Positions 7,361-15,469 of a stretch of DNA of 17,108 nt are shown here, piece after piece. The notes beneath the pieces were generated by a model. The model had not been told where the DNA came from, ran no database searches, and saw only the letters and a program-made list of their open reading frames with translations. The DNA comes from Pseudomonadales bacterium (GTDB lineage Bacteria; Pseudomonadota; Gammaproteobacteria; Pseudomonadales; Azotimanducaceae). Positions within the stretch are counted from its first letter, which is position 1. The number at the start of each line of letters is the position of its first letter. The position numbers and the translations under genes were made by a program. The stretch spans positions 1 to 17,108 of the forward strand of contig JAGWBL010000020.1 in the NCBI GenBank assembly GCA_021295935.1. The letters run 5' to 3'.

Positions 7361-8359
7361 ATGCCCACGTTAGTTGTGTGTGAGCGAATCCGGAGTTCGT
7401 ACTCCAGCGCGATTTCCGCCTTCCGGGCAATGCGCCTGTTTGCTGGCGCAGTCTTGATGATGGCTGCGCTTCTAAGCGCGTGCGGCCGCTCGCCACCGGT
7501 TCTAGTGTACGACACGTCGGGAGCTACAGAGGAGAAGCAGGTTGATTCCCGCTTGTTCTATGTGGTGCAGACGGGAGACACGCTCTCGAAGATTTCCAGA
7601 GTTCACGAAACCAACTGGAAGACCCTCGCAGCTCTGAACAAGCTGAACGAACCAGACAACATCATTCCGGGCATGCGACTCTTGATCTATCCGGGATTCC
7701 ATCTGGATGACGAGGGAAGGCTCATCGCGTCCATCAAATTCGCGGAAGCTGTTCCCACCGATCCGATCGAACTCGAGGACGCGGCAGCAGGACTGAGGGG
7801 TCGGGATTACCCGCGGAGCGATCCAGCACCTCGGGCAAGCGACGATGATTCATCCGAATCCGTGCCTGCGGCGGATCCATCGGGGACGCCTCCCAACTCT
7901 CAAGAGGCTCCTCGACGCGGACCGCCTCCAACTGTGGTGGTCGGTCCCGGCGCGCCAGGGAATGCAGGGACCGCAGCGCCTGGTTCGCAGGGCAAGCCAG
8001 GCTGGCAATGGCCCGTGAGGGTGAGGCCCAAGTTCGGCTACACAGCGTCACGCAAGGGAGTCGATTACGTGTTGCCTCGGGGCACGAACATCGTGGCTGC
8101 CGCCTCGGGCAGAGCAGAGTATGTCGGACCGGGGCTGATCGACTTCAAGCACTACGTGATCCTGTATCACGAAGATGGGTACGTTTCGATCTACGGCTTC
8201 AATGTCGATCCCGCAATTCGGGAAGAGGAGCAGGTCCGGCGTGGCGATCGACTGGCGACGGTCAACGCGACCGCAGAGGCAGATCGGCGGTTTCACTTCG
8301 AGATCAGAAGGCAGGGGGGAGACCCGACAAATCCGGCCACGCTCCTGCCGGGGTACTAG
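7361..8359 (+). CDS. nlpD: NlpD-like lipoprotein: LysM plus degenerate M23 (LytM) domain, amidase activator
   Basis: NlpD proteins are outer-membrane lipoproteins that activate the amidase AmiC during daughter-cell separation. The 332-aa product has a hydrophobic stretch ending in the lipobox LSAC (Cys41), a LysM peptidoglycan-binding domain (~66-110, YVVQTGDTLSKIS to GMRLLIYPG), a Pro/Ser/Gly-rich linker (~150-212) and a C-terminal LytM domain (~216-330). Zinc-site residues are incomplete: the HxxxD position reads KGVD and the HxH position reads RFH, as expected for a non-enzymatic activator. Start: ATG 7361 follows GGAAAGGA at 7348-7355; ATG 7430 gives a shorter, more standard signal peptide but has no clear ribosome site. 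It lies 163 bases after pcm, as expected, but rpoS does not follow. Confidence 0.88.
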   Translation: MPTLVVCERIRSSYSSAISAFRAMRLFAGAVLMMAALLSACGRSPPVLVYDTSGATEEKQVDSRLFYVVQTGDTLSKISRVHETNWKTLAALNKLNEPDNIIPGMRLLIYPGFHLDDEGRLIASIKFAEAVPTDPIELEDAAAGLRGRDYPRSDPAPRASDDDSSESVPAADPSGTPPNSQEAPRRGPPPTVVVGPGAPGNAGTAAPGSQGKPGWQWPVRVRPKFGYTASRKGVDYVLPRGTNIVAAASGRAEYVGPGLIDFKHYVILYHEDGYVSIYGFNVDPAIREEEQVRRGDRLATVNATAEADRRFHFEIRRQGGDPTNPATLLPGY

Positions 8360-8390
8360 AAGCAACGAAGACTGCTGCGATGGCGACGCG

Positions 8391-8714
8391 TCATCGTTCC
8401 AAGTACTTGCGCTTGTTGCGCACGTCCCGCCACTCTGCTTCGTCCTTCGGCGCGTCCTTCTTCACGTTGATGTTCGGCCAGACTTCCGCGAGTTCCAAGT
8501 TGAGCTCCAGGAACTCCAGTTGGTCCTCGGGGAGTTCGTCGTCCGAGCGGATGGCGTCCACGGGACACTCGGGTTCGCACAGCGCGCAGTGAATGCACTC
8601 ATCCGGATGGATGACGAGCATGTTGGGCCCTTCGTAAAAGCAATCCACTGGACAGACCTCCACGCAGTCGGTCAGCTTGCACTTGATGCAGGGTTCGGTT
8701 ACAACGAACGTCAC
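8391..8714 (-). CDS. fdxA: 7Fe ferredoxin FdxA ([3Fe-4S][4Fe-4S], Azotobacter FdI type)
   Basis: This 107-aa protein matches the Azotobacter-type seven-iron ferredoxin along its full length, a small cytosolic electron carrier. By analogy with that protein, Cys9, Cys17 and Cys50 would bind the 3Fe-4S cluster and Cys21, Cys40, Cys43 and Cys46 the 4Fe-4S cluster; Cys12 and Cys25 are extra. The signature runs CIKCKLTDCVEVCPVDCFY and DECIHCALCEPECP, and the C-terminal ELAEVWPNI region is also conserved. Start is GTG (complement of 8712-8714). It converges on nlpD with only 31 bases between stops and no obvious T-tailed terminator. In Pseudomonas fdxA is close to rpoS and mutS, neither of which is seen here. 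Confidence 0.95.
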   Translation of the reverse strand: MTFVVTEPCIKCKLTDCVEVCPVDCFYEGPNMLVIHPDECIHCALCEPECPVDAIRSDDELPEDQLEFLELNLELAEVWPNINVKKDAPKDEAEWRDVRNKRKYLER

Positions 8715-8748
8715 ATGCCTACGAGGGCGACTGAATGCAACAGTGGAG

Positions 8749-8779
8749 ATTCTATTGGAGCCTGCATCGCTGATTGCAA
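8749..8779 (-). promoter_or_regulatory. putative fdxA promoter
   Basis: On the minus strand TTGCAA (8774-8779) is followed after 19 bases by TAGAAT (8749-8754), the latter 5 of 6 to the -10 consensus. The spacing is longer than optimal. The -10 box lies ~35 bases upstream of the fdxA start codon. Confidence 0.3.
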
Positions 8780-8985
8780 GTGCGACACAAAATGCCGCAC
8801 CCGGCTGCAGGATTCGGTGGTGAAAGGTTGACCATCTGCGTGGAGCGTTCCATGGACTCTCGAGCCGTCACCTTTCGGCTTCATCCGGGTACACGGGACA
8901 GGTGCCGGAAACTCGCTGGCACGTCCAAAACTCTTGCCTTGCTTGCAGCAAGCGGGACCACTAGGTTTTCAGGGCGTGCAAGGCG

Positions 8986-9337
8986 ATGTTCGACATCGGA
9001 TTCATCGAGGACCAGCCTGCCCAGCCTTCGGTGAGCGTCCAATCCATGGGCGAGCGGATCTCCACAGTTCAGCGCGAGACGCCGTCTCCGCGCACCCCCT
9101 GTTACGCGCTCAAGCACCAGGCGGACGCTTGGAAACGCGCTTTCTCGGGCGGCGACCTGCCTCGGTTCAAGGCTTGGCACGGCTGTGGACGAGCTCGTGC
9201 TGTTGCGCAAGAGGTTTTCCAAGTCAAGGCTGAGCGACTGCGTCTGTCTTCGAAACCGCGTTGGGTGGCGGCGTCGCAAGTTCCGGTGCAGAAGGATCGA
9301 TTGGTGGAAGCGGCGATCGGTTTGGATATGGACCTAG
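8986..9337 (+). pseudogene. unidentified small ORF with an apparent internal frame break
   Basis: Frame 1 from ATG 8986 encodes a protein-like sequence beginning MFDIGFIEDQPAQ and containing CYALKHQADAWKRAFSGGD. About 80% of its first 66 codons end in G or C, which resembles real genes in this window. After ~9183 that bias collapses in frame 1 but appears in frame 2, where AVDELVLLRKRFSKS continues from 9182; frame 2 then stops at 9335-9337. The pattern fits a small gene with a one-base shift, or chance. I do not recognise the family. There is no good ribosome site (AAGG lies only 2 bases from the ATG). In frame 1 the ORF would overrun the 3' end of the neighbouring minus-strand gene. Confidence 0.3.
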
Positions 9338-9401
9338 GATCAGCCAAGAACAGAACCAGTCACCGGATCAACTCAGTCATCACAGCCTTTGTCGATGCTT
9401 G

Positions 9402-10763
9402 TCAGGCACGAGAGGCGAGCCAATCGGCAACCTCATTTGCGGTATCCACTCCACTGCCGAGTGCGCCGTTCACACTGGGCATTCGCATGTAGTCGCCAGC
9501 GAGGAACAGGTTTGTACCTTGCAGGCTGTTTCTCCTGCGCATCTCGGCGATCGTCGTCAGCATGCCGGGAGGTGCGGCACACACGGCTTCTCTCCACCTA
9601 TACACGCGGGTGAATATGCCGTCGTCATCGCCTGGGAGGTTGGAGCCGGGATAGGGATTCCGTCTCGCATCGCGAAGGAGCTGGCGTCTTACCTCCTCGT
9701 CGTCCAAGGGAAACAATTCCTCGGCGCGGTCACGGCCGACGAGCAGGTCGAGAGTGCTCTTTCCAGCAGGCGCACAGGCGGGCAGGTTGATCGTTCGGTC
9801 CAGCAGCAGAGGCGTCATGTCCTCCGGGTACAGCACCCCGTGCAAGCCGGGTGGAAGTGGCGGACGGTCGAGGCCGATCACCACCCGACATCCCCGAGAG
9901 TATGTGACCCTGCCCAGGGCCAGACGCACATCCTCCGGGAGGTCCGGAATGATGTCCAGAGCGACGGTGGCGGAGGTTGCGCAAATCACCGCGTCCGCAT
10001 CGATCGTGCCGCTGTCCGCGACGACACCGGTTGCAGTCCCGTCCTTGATCGTCACATGCCTGACCGGTGTTGCAACGCTTACACGGTCACCGCAGTTATC
10101 GGCGAGCGCGTGAGTAAGGGATCCGACCCCCCTCTCCGGCATTCGTTGCTGGTCGGGCTTCAACATGACCTCGCCCATGATCGTCAGCGCGTACGCGGTC
10201 CCCATCTGATCCAGGTCGGCCATTGTCAATTCGAGAAAACCCTTCATGGTTGTCACCATTTCTCGCGGGGCGCCCAGTCTTGTCAGATACTCAAGAACAC
10301 TTTCGTCTCCGTCCATTTCGGCAGCGTGCGACTCGCTGGAAAAGGTCAGGTGCTCCGAATTGCTCTCGATTGTCCGGACAAGCCTGAGGATCGTGCGCAT
10401 CGCCCGCGGGGACAGCATTCCACATGCCTTCAAGGCGCGGAGGTTTCGGAAAAGCCCACCGATGGTCTTGCTGGGACAGGTCGTGACAAAGCGACCTCTT
10501 CTGAACCAGCCAAGCTTCATAGGCGCCAGCACCAAGCGCAATCCCAACTCGTCGCACAATCGTAGTGCGACATCGTGAGAGGGTGTGAAGAAGTCTGCTC
10601 CCTGGTCCAGCGAGAATCCGCCCACGCGGTCTCCGCCCATCCTTCCGCCGACACGGTCATCCGCTTCTAGAACGATGGCCTCGATGCCACGCTTCTTCAA
10701 GGTGTAAGCGGCACTCAGGCCGGCAGTTCCACCACCGATAATGACAACTCGTCCCGTGCGCAT
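9402..10763 (-). CDS. FAD-dependent oxidoreductase (amine oxidase / protoporphyrinogen oxidase / desaturase-like)
   Basis: A 453-aa flavoprotein. The N-terminal Rossmann motif VVIIGGGTAGLSAAY (6-20) is followed by the FAD-ribose acid in VLEADDRVGGRM (Glu33, then GGRM at 39-42). The C-terminal FAD motif NLFLAGDYMRMPSVNGALGS (~418-437) closes the fold. This is the amine oxidase superfamily that includes protoporphyrinogen oxidase, phytoene desaturases and flavin amine oxidases; the sequence alone does not give the substrate. No signal peptide or membrane segment is evident. The gene starts 10 bases after the RND gene stop, and its ribosome site GGGAGA overlaps that stop, so the two are almost certainly one operon. 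A role in modifying the transported molecule is inference from that pairing. Confidence 0.88.
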   Translation of the reverse strand: MRTGRVVIIGGGTAGLSAAYTLKKRGIEAIVLEADDRVGGRMGGDRVGGFSLDQGADFFTPSHDVALRLCDELGLRLVLAPMKLGWFRRGRFVTTCPSKTIGGLFRNLRALKACGMLSPRAMRTILRLVRTIESNSEHLTFSSESHAAEMDGDESVLEYLTRLGAPREMVTTMKGFLELTMADLDQMGTAYALTIMGEVMLKPDQQRMPERGVGSLTHALADNCGDRVSVATPVRHVTIKDGTATGVVADSGTIDADAVICATSATVALDIIPDLPEDVRLALGRVTYSRGCRVVIGLDRPPLPPGLHGVLYPEDMTPLLLDRTINLPACAPAGKSTLDLLVGRDRAEELFPLDDEEVRRQLLRDARRNPYPGSNLPGDDDGIFTRVYRWREAVCAAPPGMLTTIAEMRRRNSLQGTNLFLAGDYMRMPSVNGALGSGVDTANEVADWLASRA

Positions 10764-10773
10764 TGCGATCTCC

Positions 10774-13131
10774 CTACAGCGAGTTTGAGGAGGATTCGGG
10801 TGCTTGGGAAAGCGCTCGTTCCCGCTGCAAGGTCTCGCCCGTTGATCTCTTTCTATCCAAGGTCATGAGCAGAATCGGCAAGAGCAGGAAATCGGTCGCC
10901 AACGCAAAAATGAAAGTAATCGCCACCAGAAGGCCAAGTACCCAGCTCAACTCGAAGCCGGAAGCAACGAACACCAAGAAGCCTGCAGACAGAACCGCGG
11001 TCGTGGTCCAAAGCGCAGGACCGACGGTACGAAACGCGGAGCGGACCGCTTCCGGAGGGGAAAGCTTTTCCTTGCGTGCTCTAAGGTACTTGGTCAGAAA
11101 GTGAATCGTGTCGTCCACGATGATTCCAAACACGACCGCCAAGACAACCGAAGAGACTATCCCGATCCGTCCCACGAGATGTCCCCAGAGCCCAAGGGTC
11201 AGGAAGGCCGGGACGAAGTTGGGCAAGAAGCTGATCAATCCGATACGCAGACTCCTGAACACTCCGATCAGGATCAAGGAAATGAGACCCATGGCGATGA
11301 TGGTGCCAAGCAGCATGCTCTTGATGTTGCGCTGCGTCATGTAAGCCACGATGGTGCTGAGTCCCGATGCTTCCTGAAGCAAACTCGGCGCGTTGGCGCG
11401 CAGCCACTCTTGCGCCCGAATCTCGACTTCCCGCAGGTCCCGAGACGTCGCATCACGGACGGTGGCCGCCATTCGTGTCGCGGACTTGCCGATGTTGATG
11501 CGATCGTTCAGGTCGCGACCAAAGGGTAGCGAGAGCTCGTATAGCAACAGATACTGAGCGGCCAACTCCGGGTCATTCGGCAGCCGATAGAAATCCGGAT
11601 CGTCGCCGTGCAAGTTTCGATTGAGACGTTTCATGATGTCCGTGAATGCCTGGACGTGGCTCACTTCCGGCTGCTGTCGAAACCACGAGGCGAATGCCTC
11701 CACTTTGCGAAGGTACTCCGGTTCGGTGATGCCGCCCTCTCGTCCCGACTCGAGCGAGTACTCCAGCTTGTCAAGTCCTGTCAAGTTCTCGACGATGAAG
11801 TCGGAGTCGCGCCGGACTTCGTAGCTCTCGTCGAAGAATCGAGTCAGGTTGTCGCCAAATTCGATCCGAGGTATGCCTGCGACCAGGACGATGGCGACCA
11901 GGCTGAAGCCCGCAAGCACTGTCTTTTGCCGTTCGACGACAAAGTCGGCCAAGCGATTGAGCAACGAACTTGAGAGCGATTGAACGCGACGCCCTCGCAA
12001 AGGGAGGACCGAGAGCAAAGCGGGCAGAAGCGTCAGTGAATAAACAAGCGCGCAGGCTACGCCGAACGCGACTGCGTTGCCCAGCACTTGAAAGGGGGGC
12101 GCATCGGAAGCATTCAGGCTCAGGAAGCCGACAGAGGTGGTGAGCGATGTAAGGAACACCGGCCATGCATTGATGTTCATCGATTCGGCAATCGCGGCAT
12201 TCTTGTCCAAGCCTCTCCGCAACCCAGACAAAGTGTTTCGCACCAAGTGAATCGAATCAGCGATGGCTATCACCATGACGATGATGGGTATTCCGGAGCT
12301 GGCGGGGGTCAAGACCATGCCGCTCCATCCGACGAATCCCATGGCCGAACCCATCGAGAACACCACCACCGCGACGGTCGCAATGGTGCTCGACACCGAA
12401 CGCAGAAAGAACCATGTGAGGCCGACAGTGACAAGAAGGATGATCGGGAAAAGGGTGTCCAAGTCTCTCTTCACAGCATCTGCCATGGCTCGATTGACAA
12501 TCACGTACCCGGTCATGTGGTAGGTGATGTTCGGATGATCCGATCGAGCGCGGTCCAGAACTGAATCGAGATAGTCGGTGATTTCGAGTGCTGCCGCGTC
12601 GGAATTCTCTGGCACGAGAAGATTGATCGACAAGCCGGCGCATCGTCCGTCGGAAGACACAAGGCTTCCCCTGATCTCGCTCTCTCCGAGCGCCACTTCC
12701 TCGATCCGCGCGAGATCGGCGTCAGTCAATGCGCCCGCATCCTGAACGAGTTGCTCGACGATCAACTCGTCCCCTTCCGCCCGGCTGTGGACGTAGTTGG
12801 TGAGGGAATCAACCCGAATGGAGTGGGGTGTCTTCCAGGCAGCCTCGGTCAATTCTTCGATGGCGCCGAGCGTCTCGCGCGTGAACGTCTCGCCGTCTGA
12901 AGGCGCAATGGCGATCAGCACTGAATTCGACTCGGTATACGTCCGCTCCAGTGCGTCGAATGCCAAGAGTCGCGGATCGTCTTCATTGAACAGAGCTCGG
13001 TAGTCGTTGTCCACTTCCAACGACCTCACGCCTGCAGCGAGTGCGACCATCAGCACTGCGGCAAACGCGATGATCGCCCACCGGTAGCGCAGAATGAACG
13101 CCGTGTACACGTCCAAGGCTCCAGTAGTCAT
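10774..13131 (-). CDS. RND/MMPL-family exporter (12-helix, hydrophobic-substrate type)
   Basis: A 785-aa inner-membrane protein built from two homologous halves. Half one: TM1 (~17-35), periplasmic domain (~37-225), then a helix bundle (~226-377). Half two: TM7 (~402-419), periplasmic domain (~420-602), then a bundle (~603-757). The mid-membrane motifs are ADSIH (Asp292) in the first bundle and VDDTIH (Asp673, Asp674) in the second, where MMPL/SSD-type RND proteins carry their proton-relay acids. It resembles the stand-alone exporters of the HpnN/MmpL group rather than AcrB drug pumps, and no membrane-fusion protein is adjacent. Start ATG (complement of 13129-13131) has an AAGGG upstream. It is followed by the FAD enzyme and faces away from the MpaB gene. 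Close relatives often neighbour a LolA-like protein and a barrel protein, both found at 16008 onward. Confidence 0.9.
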   Translation of the reverse strand: MTTGALDVYTAFILRYRWAIIAFAAVLMVALAAGVRSLEVDNDYRALFNEDDPRLLAFDALERTYTESNSVLIAIAPSDGETFTRETLGAIEELTEAAWKTPHSIRVDSLTNYVHSRAEGDELIVEQLVQDAGALTDADLARIEEVALGESEIRGSLVSSDGRCAGLSINLLVPENSDAAALEITDYLDSVLDRARSDHPNITYHMTGYVIVNRAMADAVKRDLDTLFPIILLVTVGLTWFFLRSVSSTIATVAVVVFSMGSAMGFVGWSGMVLTPASSGIPIIVMVIAIADSIHLVRNTLSGLRRGLDKNAAIAESMNINAWPVFLTSLTTSVGFLSLNASDAPPFQVLGNAVAFGVACALVYSLTLLPALLSVLPLRGRRVQSLSSSLLNRLADFVVERQKTVLAGFSLVAIVLVAGIPRIEFGDNLTRFFDESYEVRRDSDFIVENLTGLDKLEYSLESGREGGITEPEYLRKVEAFASWFRQQPEVSHVQAFTDIMKRLNRNLHGDDPDFYRLPNDPELAAQYLLLYELSLPFGRDLNDRINIGKSATRMAATVRDATSRDLREVEIRAQEWLRANAPSLLQEASGLSTIVAYMTQRNIKSMLLGTIIAMGLISLILIGVFRSLRIGLISFLPNFVPAFLTLGLWGHLVGRIGIVSSVVLAVVFGIIVDDTIHFLTKYLRARKEKLSPPEAVRSAFRTVGPALWTTTAVLSAGFLVFVASGFELSWVLGLLVAITFIFALATDFLLLPILLMTLDRKRSTGETLQRERALSQAPESSSNSL

Positions 13132-13529
13132 CGTATCGGAACCCTTAGGGAAGGAACGGGCTCAAGGCATGTGGTTGTTCGGGGAGTCTTCATGTCCGGT
13201 CCGCGAGGCAAAGCATTGCCATCAGAATCGGGATGGGTCACGGACTGGACCGCCGGCGAGCCAAAGGACGAACAGCAAGGGCGCGAGCCGTCTTGCCACT
13301 GGCATCTCGGCCGCCGCTGCGGGGAGAGAGTCTTCACTTGGACGTATGCTACCCAACCCGCTCTTGGTTGTCGTTGGCACTTCTCGGCGCAGAATCGAGA
13401 CTTGTTGGCGCGCTCCGGTGCCCGAGAGGCCCTTCAGGACAGCTTGTTACGGGCATCCAAGGCACGCGTATCATGGTTCGTTCCCATTGGTGCCCGTCAC
13501 CAGGTCTGAAATCCCGCGGATTTGAAGGC
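13132..13529. other. divergent intergenic region between the RND and MpaB genes
   Basis: About 400 bases separate the two divergent start codons. Plus-strand ORFs crossing the stretch have no recognisable domain, and the residues just before the MpaB start have weak third-position GC bias, so I treat the stretch as non-coding. It presumably carries both promoters; I could not pick out a convincing pair of hexamers or an operator palindrome. Confidence 0.5.
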
Positions 13530-14684
13530 GTGATTCGAGTCCCCCACACCTACATTGACGGGTACGCCCGCGCATGCGAAACCGATCGCGAGGCGGCCGA
13601 CAACTACGCACGACACATTCTTGTCGGCGATCCCGAGCTGGATCCGGTCATGGAGGAGGTCGCCGTACTGCCGCCTAGCGAACTCAACCGTTTCGTCGCT
13701 GCTGGCATCGAACGGCAGGACTCGATTCTTCGGAAAGCCCCTGGGCCGCTGCAGGCATTCTTCGACAATTCGCAAGAACCGGAGTGGTTGGACCATGAAG
13801 CGTTTCAATCGGGTTGTCGAGTCTTTCACAAGAATGCCGACCTCATGCTGGTGGCGTTCGTGACCGCCGTGCTCGTGGAAGGGTTTTCGACGCTGATCGC
13901 CAAGTCCTTCCGGATCACCGGGCGCGTCGCCCTGACCGAGCGGCGCCTCCGCCAAAACAACCGGCAGATGCTGGAGATCTTCATGCCCGGTGGATTGCAA
14001 GGTTTCGGAGACGGTCGGAAGCTATCCATTCGGGTGCGTTTTGTCCACGCCAGGATAAGGTCCCTGCTGGCCAAGTCCGAAGAGTGGCGGCACGAGGACT
14101 GGGGCGTGCCGCTCAGCGCGGCGCACTTGGGACTGGCCTTGTCCGTGTTTTCTCAGCGCCTGCTGGATTATGCGTCGTTGTTGGGAGCGAAGTTCACAAG
14201 AGCAGAGCGGTCGAGCATCCTTGCGATCTGGCGCTACGCCGGACATCTTATGGGGATACCCGAGCCCGTCCTCTACACGGACAGCGAATCGGCAAAGAGG
14301 GTCTATACCGTCGGTTTTCAGTGCGAGCCGCCGCCGGATGACGATTCGGCGACCATGGCCAACGCACTGATCCGGTCCATTCCGAGAGTGGTGGACATCA
14401 AGGACCAGGCCGAGACCGATAAGGTGCTGCACTTGGCGTACGGCCTGTCGCGAGCCCTCATCGGGAAGCGGCTTGCCGACAGCTTCAAGTACCCGAAGCA
14501 GTCCACCTTGGGAACGTTGTTCATGTTCCGAGCGAAACAACGCGCCTCGAGGCTCTTCAAGCGGGAGAGAGGCCTCAGGTTCGGAAACTTCACGCAGCTG
14601 CTGCAGATCTCGGTTTACGATGGCGCTGGATTGAGCCACAAGCTGCCTGATCACGTCCGCGCGTCAGAATCGAGTCCTTGGTAG
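13530..14684 (+). CDS. MpaB-type oxygenase (DUF2236 / rubber-oxygenase-like domain)
   Basis: The 384-aa product matches the long form of the DUF2236 family, which contains the fungal oxygenase MpaB' and the latex-clearing protein Lcp, a b-type haem dioxygenase acting on polyisoprene. Visible family stretches: DNYARHILVGDP (~24-35), the central VLVEGFSTLIAKSFRITGRV (~114-133), NNRQMLEIFMPGGL (~143-156), RVRFVHARIR (~168-177, His173), PLSAAHLG (~194-201) and the C-terminal GAGLSHKLPDHV. The substrate is unknown. The start is uncertain: GTG 13530 fits the family N-terminus and the change in codon bias, but GAAGG lies very close to it; ATG 13473 is the alternative. It is divergent from the RND gene. 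No signal peptide is seen, so it is probably cytoplasmic. Confidence 0.85.
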   Translation: MIRVPHTYIDGYARACETDREAADNYARHILVGDPELDPVMEEVAVLPPSELNRFVAAGIERQDSILRKAPGPLQAFFDNSQEPEWLDHEAFQSGCRVFHKNADLMLVAFVTAVLVEGFSTLIAKSFRITGRVALTERRLRQNNRQMLEIFMPGGLQGFGDGRKLSIRVRFVHARIRSLLAKSEEWRHEDWGVPLSAAHLGLALSVFSQRLLDYASLLGAKFTRAERSSILAIWRYAGHLMGIPEPVLYTDSESAKRVYTVGFQCEPPPDDDSATMANALIRSIPRVVDIKDQAETDKVLHLAYGLSRALIGKRLADSFKYPKQSTLGTLFMFRAKQRASRLFKRERGLRFGNFTQLLQISVYDGAGLSHKLPDHVRASESSPW

Positions 14685-14695
14685 AGCATGTCGCG

Positions 14696-14711
14696 GTTGC
14701 CGTCAGGCAAC
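14696..14711 (+). terminator. weak hairpin just after the MpaB gene
   Basis: GTTGCC, loop GTCA, GGCAAC forms a perfect 6-base stem starting 12 bases after the MpaB stop codon. No run of T follows, so it would be an imperfect intrinsic terminator at best; it may only stabilise the mRNA end. Confidence 0.25.
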
Positions 14712-14964
14712 GCCCAGTGGATGCTCGCGACTTGTGGCATTCGCGTGCAGGTCTTCAGCTGGACGAGTCGCAGGTATGAAGCACGTTGGCGGCCAATTGG
14801 AGCGACGATCAGATTTGTGGTTCGACTAACGACGACAGCGCACCGCGCCAAGGCGTTGTGATACCCGACAGTGGAAACATCGGGGAGAGCGCTGGCTAGT
14901 CTGGGATCTTGTTGCGGAGTCTTTCTTCAGTGCCGAGATCGACTGCTGAGAGAACGACAAGACG

Positions 14965-15393
14965 ATGACAGCGAGGACACTCGCTGCGCGGATCTGCACG
15001 CTGGAAGCCAGGCGACGCAAGAAACACGGTCCGATCGCTGCTTGCTCAACGCTCACTGAGACACGGCGTGGTGAGGGTTGGCTCGGGCCCGTTGGCAGAC
15101 TCCGTAAGAACGACGCCTGCTGGAAGTGGTGGCGACTGGACAAGAATGGCCCCAAGGAAGTGAGGTCTGGCGTCGAGGTGTGTCCTGACGGCCACTGGGC
15201 CTGTCTCGCTGGAGCGAAGACGAACATGGCCGTTCCAAATTGGCGGAACAAGATGCTGCAGTCCGCCGAAGCCCGAGGACTGACGCTCCGCGTCATGCAC
15301 CCATGCACGGCAAGTTGCCACAAGGCGCCATGGCACGCCGATGCACGGTGGTGGTCGCGACACTCTGCGGTTGCGGCAGGCCGAAGCCACTGA
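14965..15393 (+). CDS. unidentified ORF, possibly coding
   Basis: A 142-aa open frame. From about residue 45 on it looks protein-like, rich in Trp, Lys and Asn (ACWKWWRLDKNGPKEVRSG, AKTNMAVPNWRNKMLQSAEA), with elevated G/C at third positions. A longer opposite-strand ORF (14826-15605) shares the same third positions, so that bias cannot choose between strands; the plus-strand composition looks more natural. There is no convincing ribosome site and no recognisable domain. It lies in a region with other gene debris and may be a relic. Confidence 0.2.
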   Translation: MTARTLAARICTLEARRRKKHGPIAACSTLTETRRGEGWLGPVGRLRKNDACWKWWRLDKNGPKEVRSGVEVCPDGHWACLAGAKTNMAVPNWRNKMLQSAEARGLTLRVMHPCTASCHKAPWHADARWWSRHSAVAAGRSH

Positions 15394-15469
15394 GCCAAGC
15401 TGGCACGCTCCAATGCCGGTTCTTTGGCCGCCATGCCGGCTAGATTGGAACGGGCTGGGACAGCAAGCG

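Larger units (their letters stand above)
8715..9401. other. fdxA to FAD-oxidoreductase spacer, no recognised gene
   Basis: About 690 bases contain no family I recognise on either strand. The fdxA-proximal part holds the promoter-like sequence. The middle holds a plus-strand ORF with coding-like third-position GC (8986 to ~9183, listed separately). The rest looks like degraded or non-coding DNA. I see no tRNA, hairpin-plus-T terminator or transposase signature. Confidence 0.5.

Noticed and set aside
8881..9279. 132-aa minus-strand ORF upstream of fdxA that could be a gene in the same direction
   Set aside because: Its third codon positions coincide with the first positions of the coding-like plus frame and are only ~60% GC; the plus strand has the better coding signal.
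9261..10565. 434-aa plus-strand ORF
   Set aside because: Antisense shadow of the FAD oxidoreductase, whose N- and C-terminal FAD motifs fix the real strand.
13171..13509. 112-aa plus-strand ORF between the divergent RND and MpaB genes
   Set aside because: No recognisable domain, no clear ribosome site, and it overlaps the presumed promoter region.
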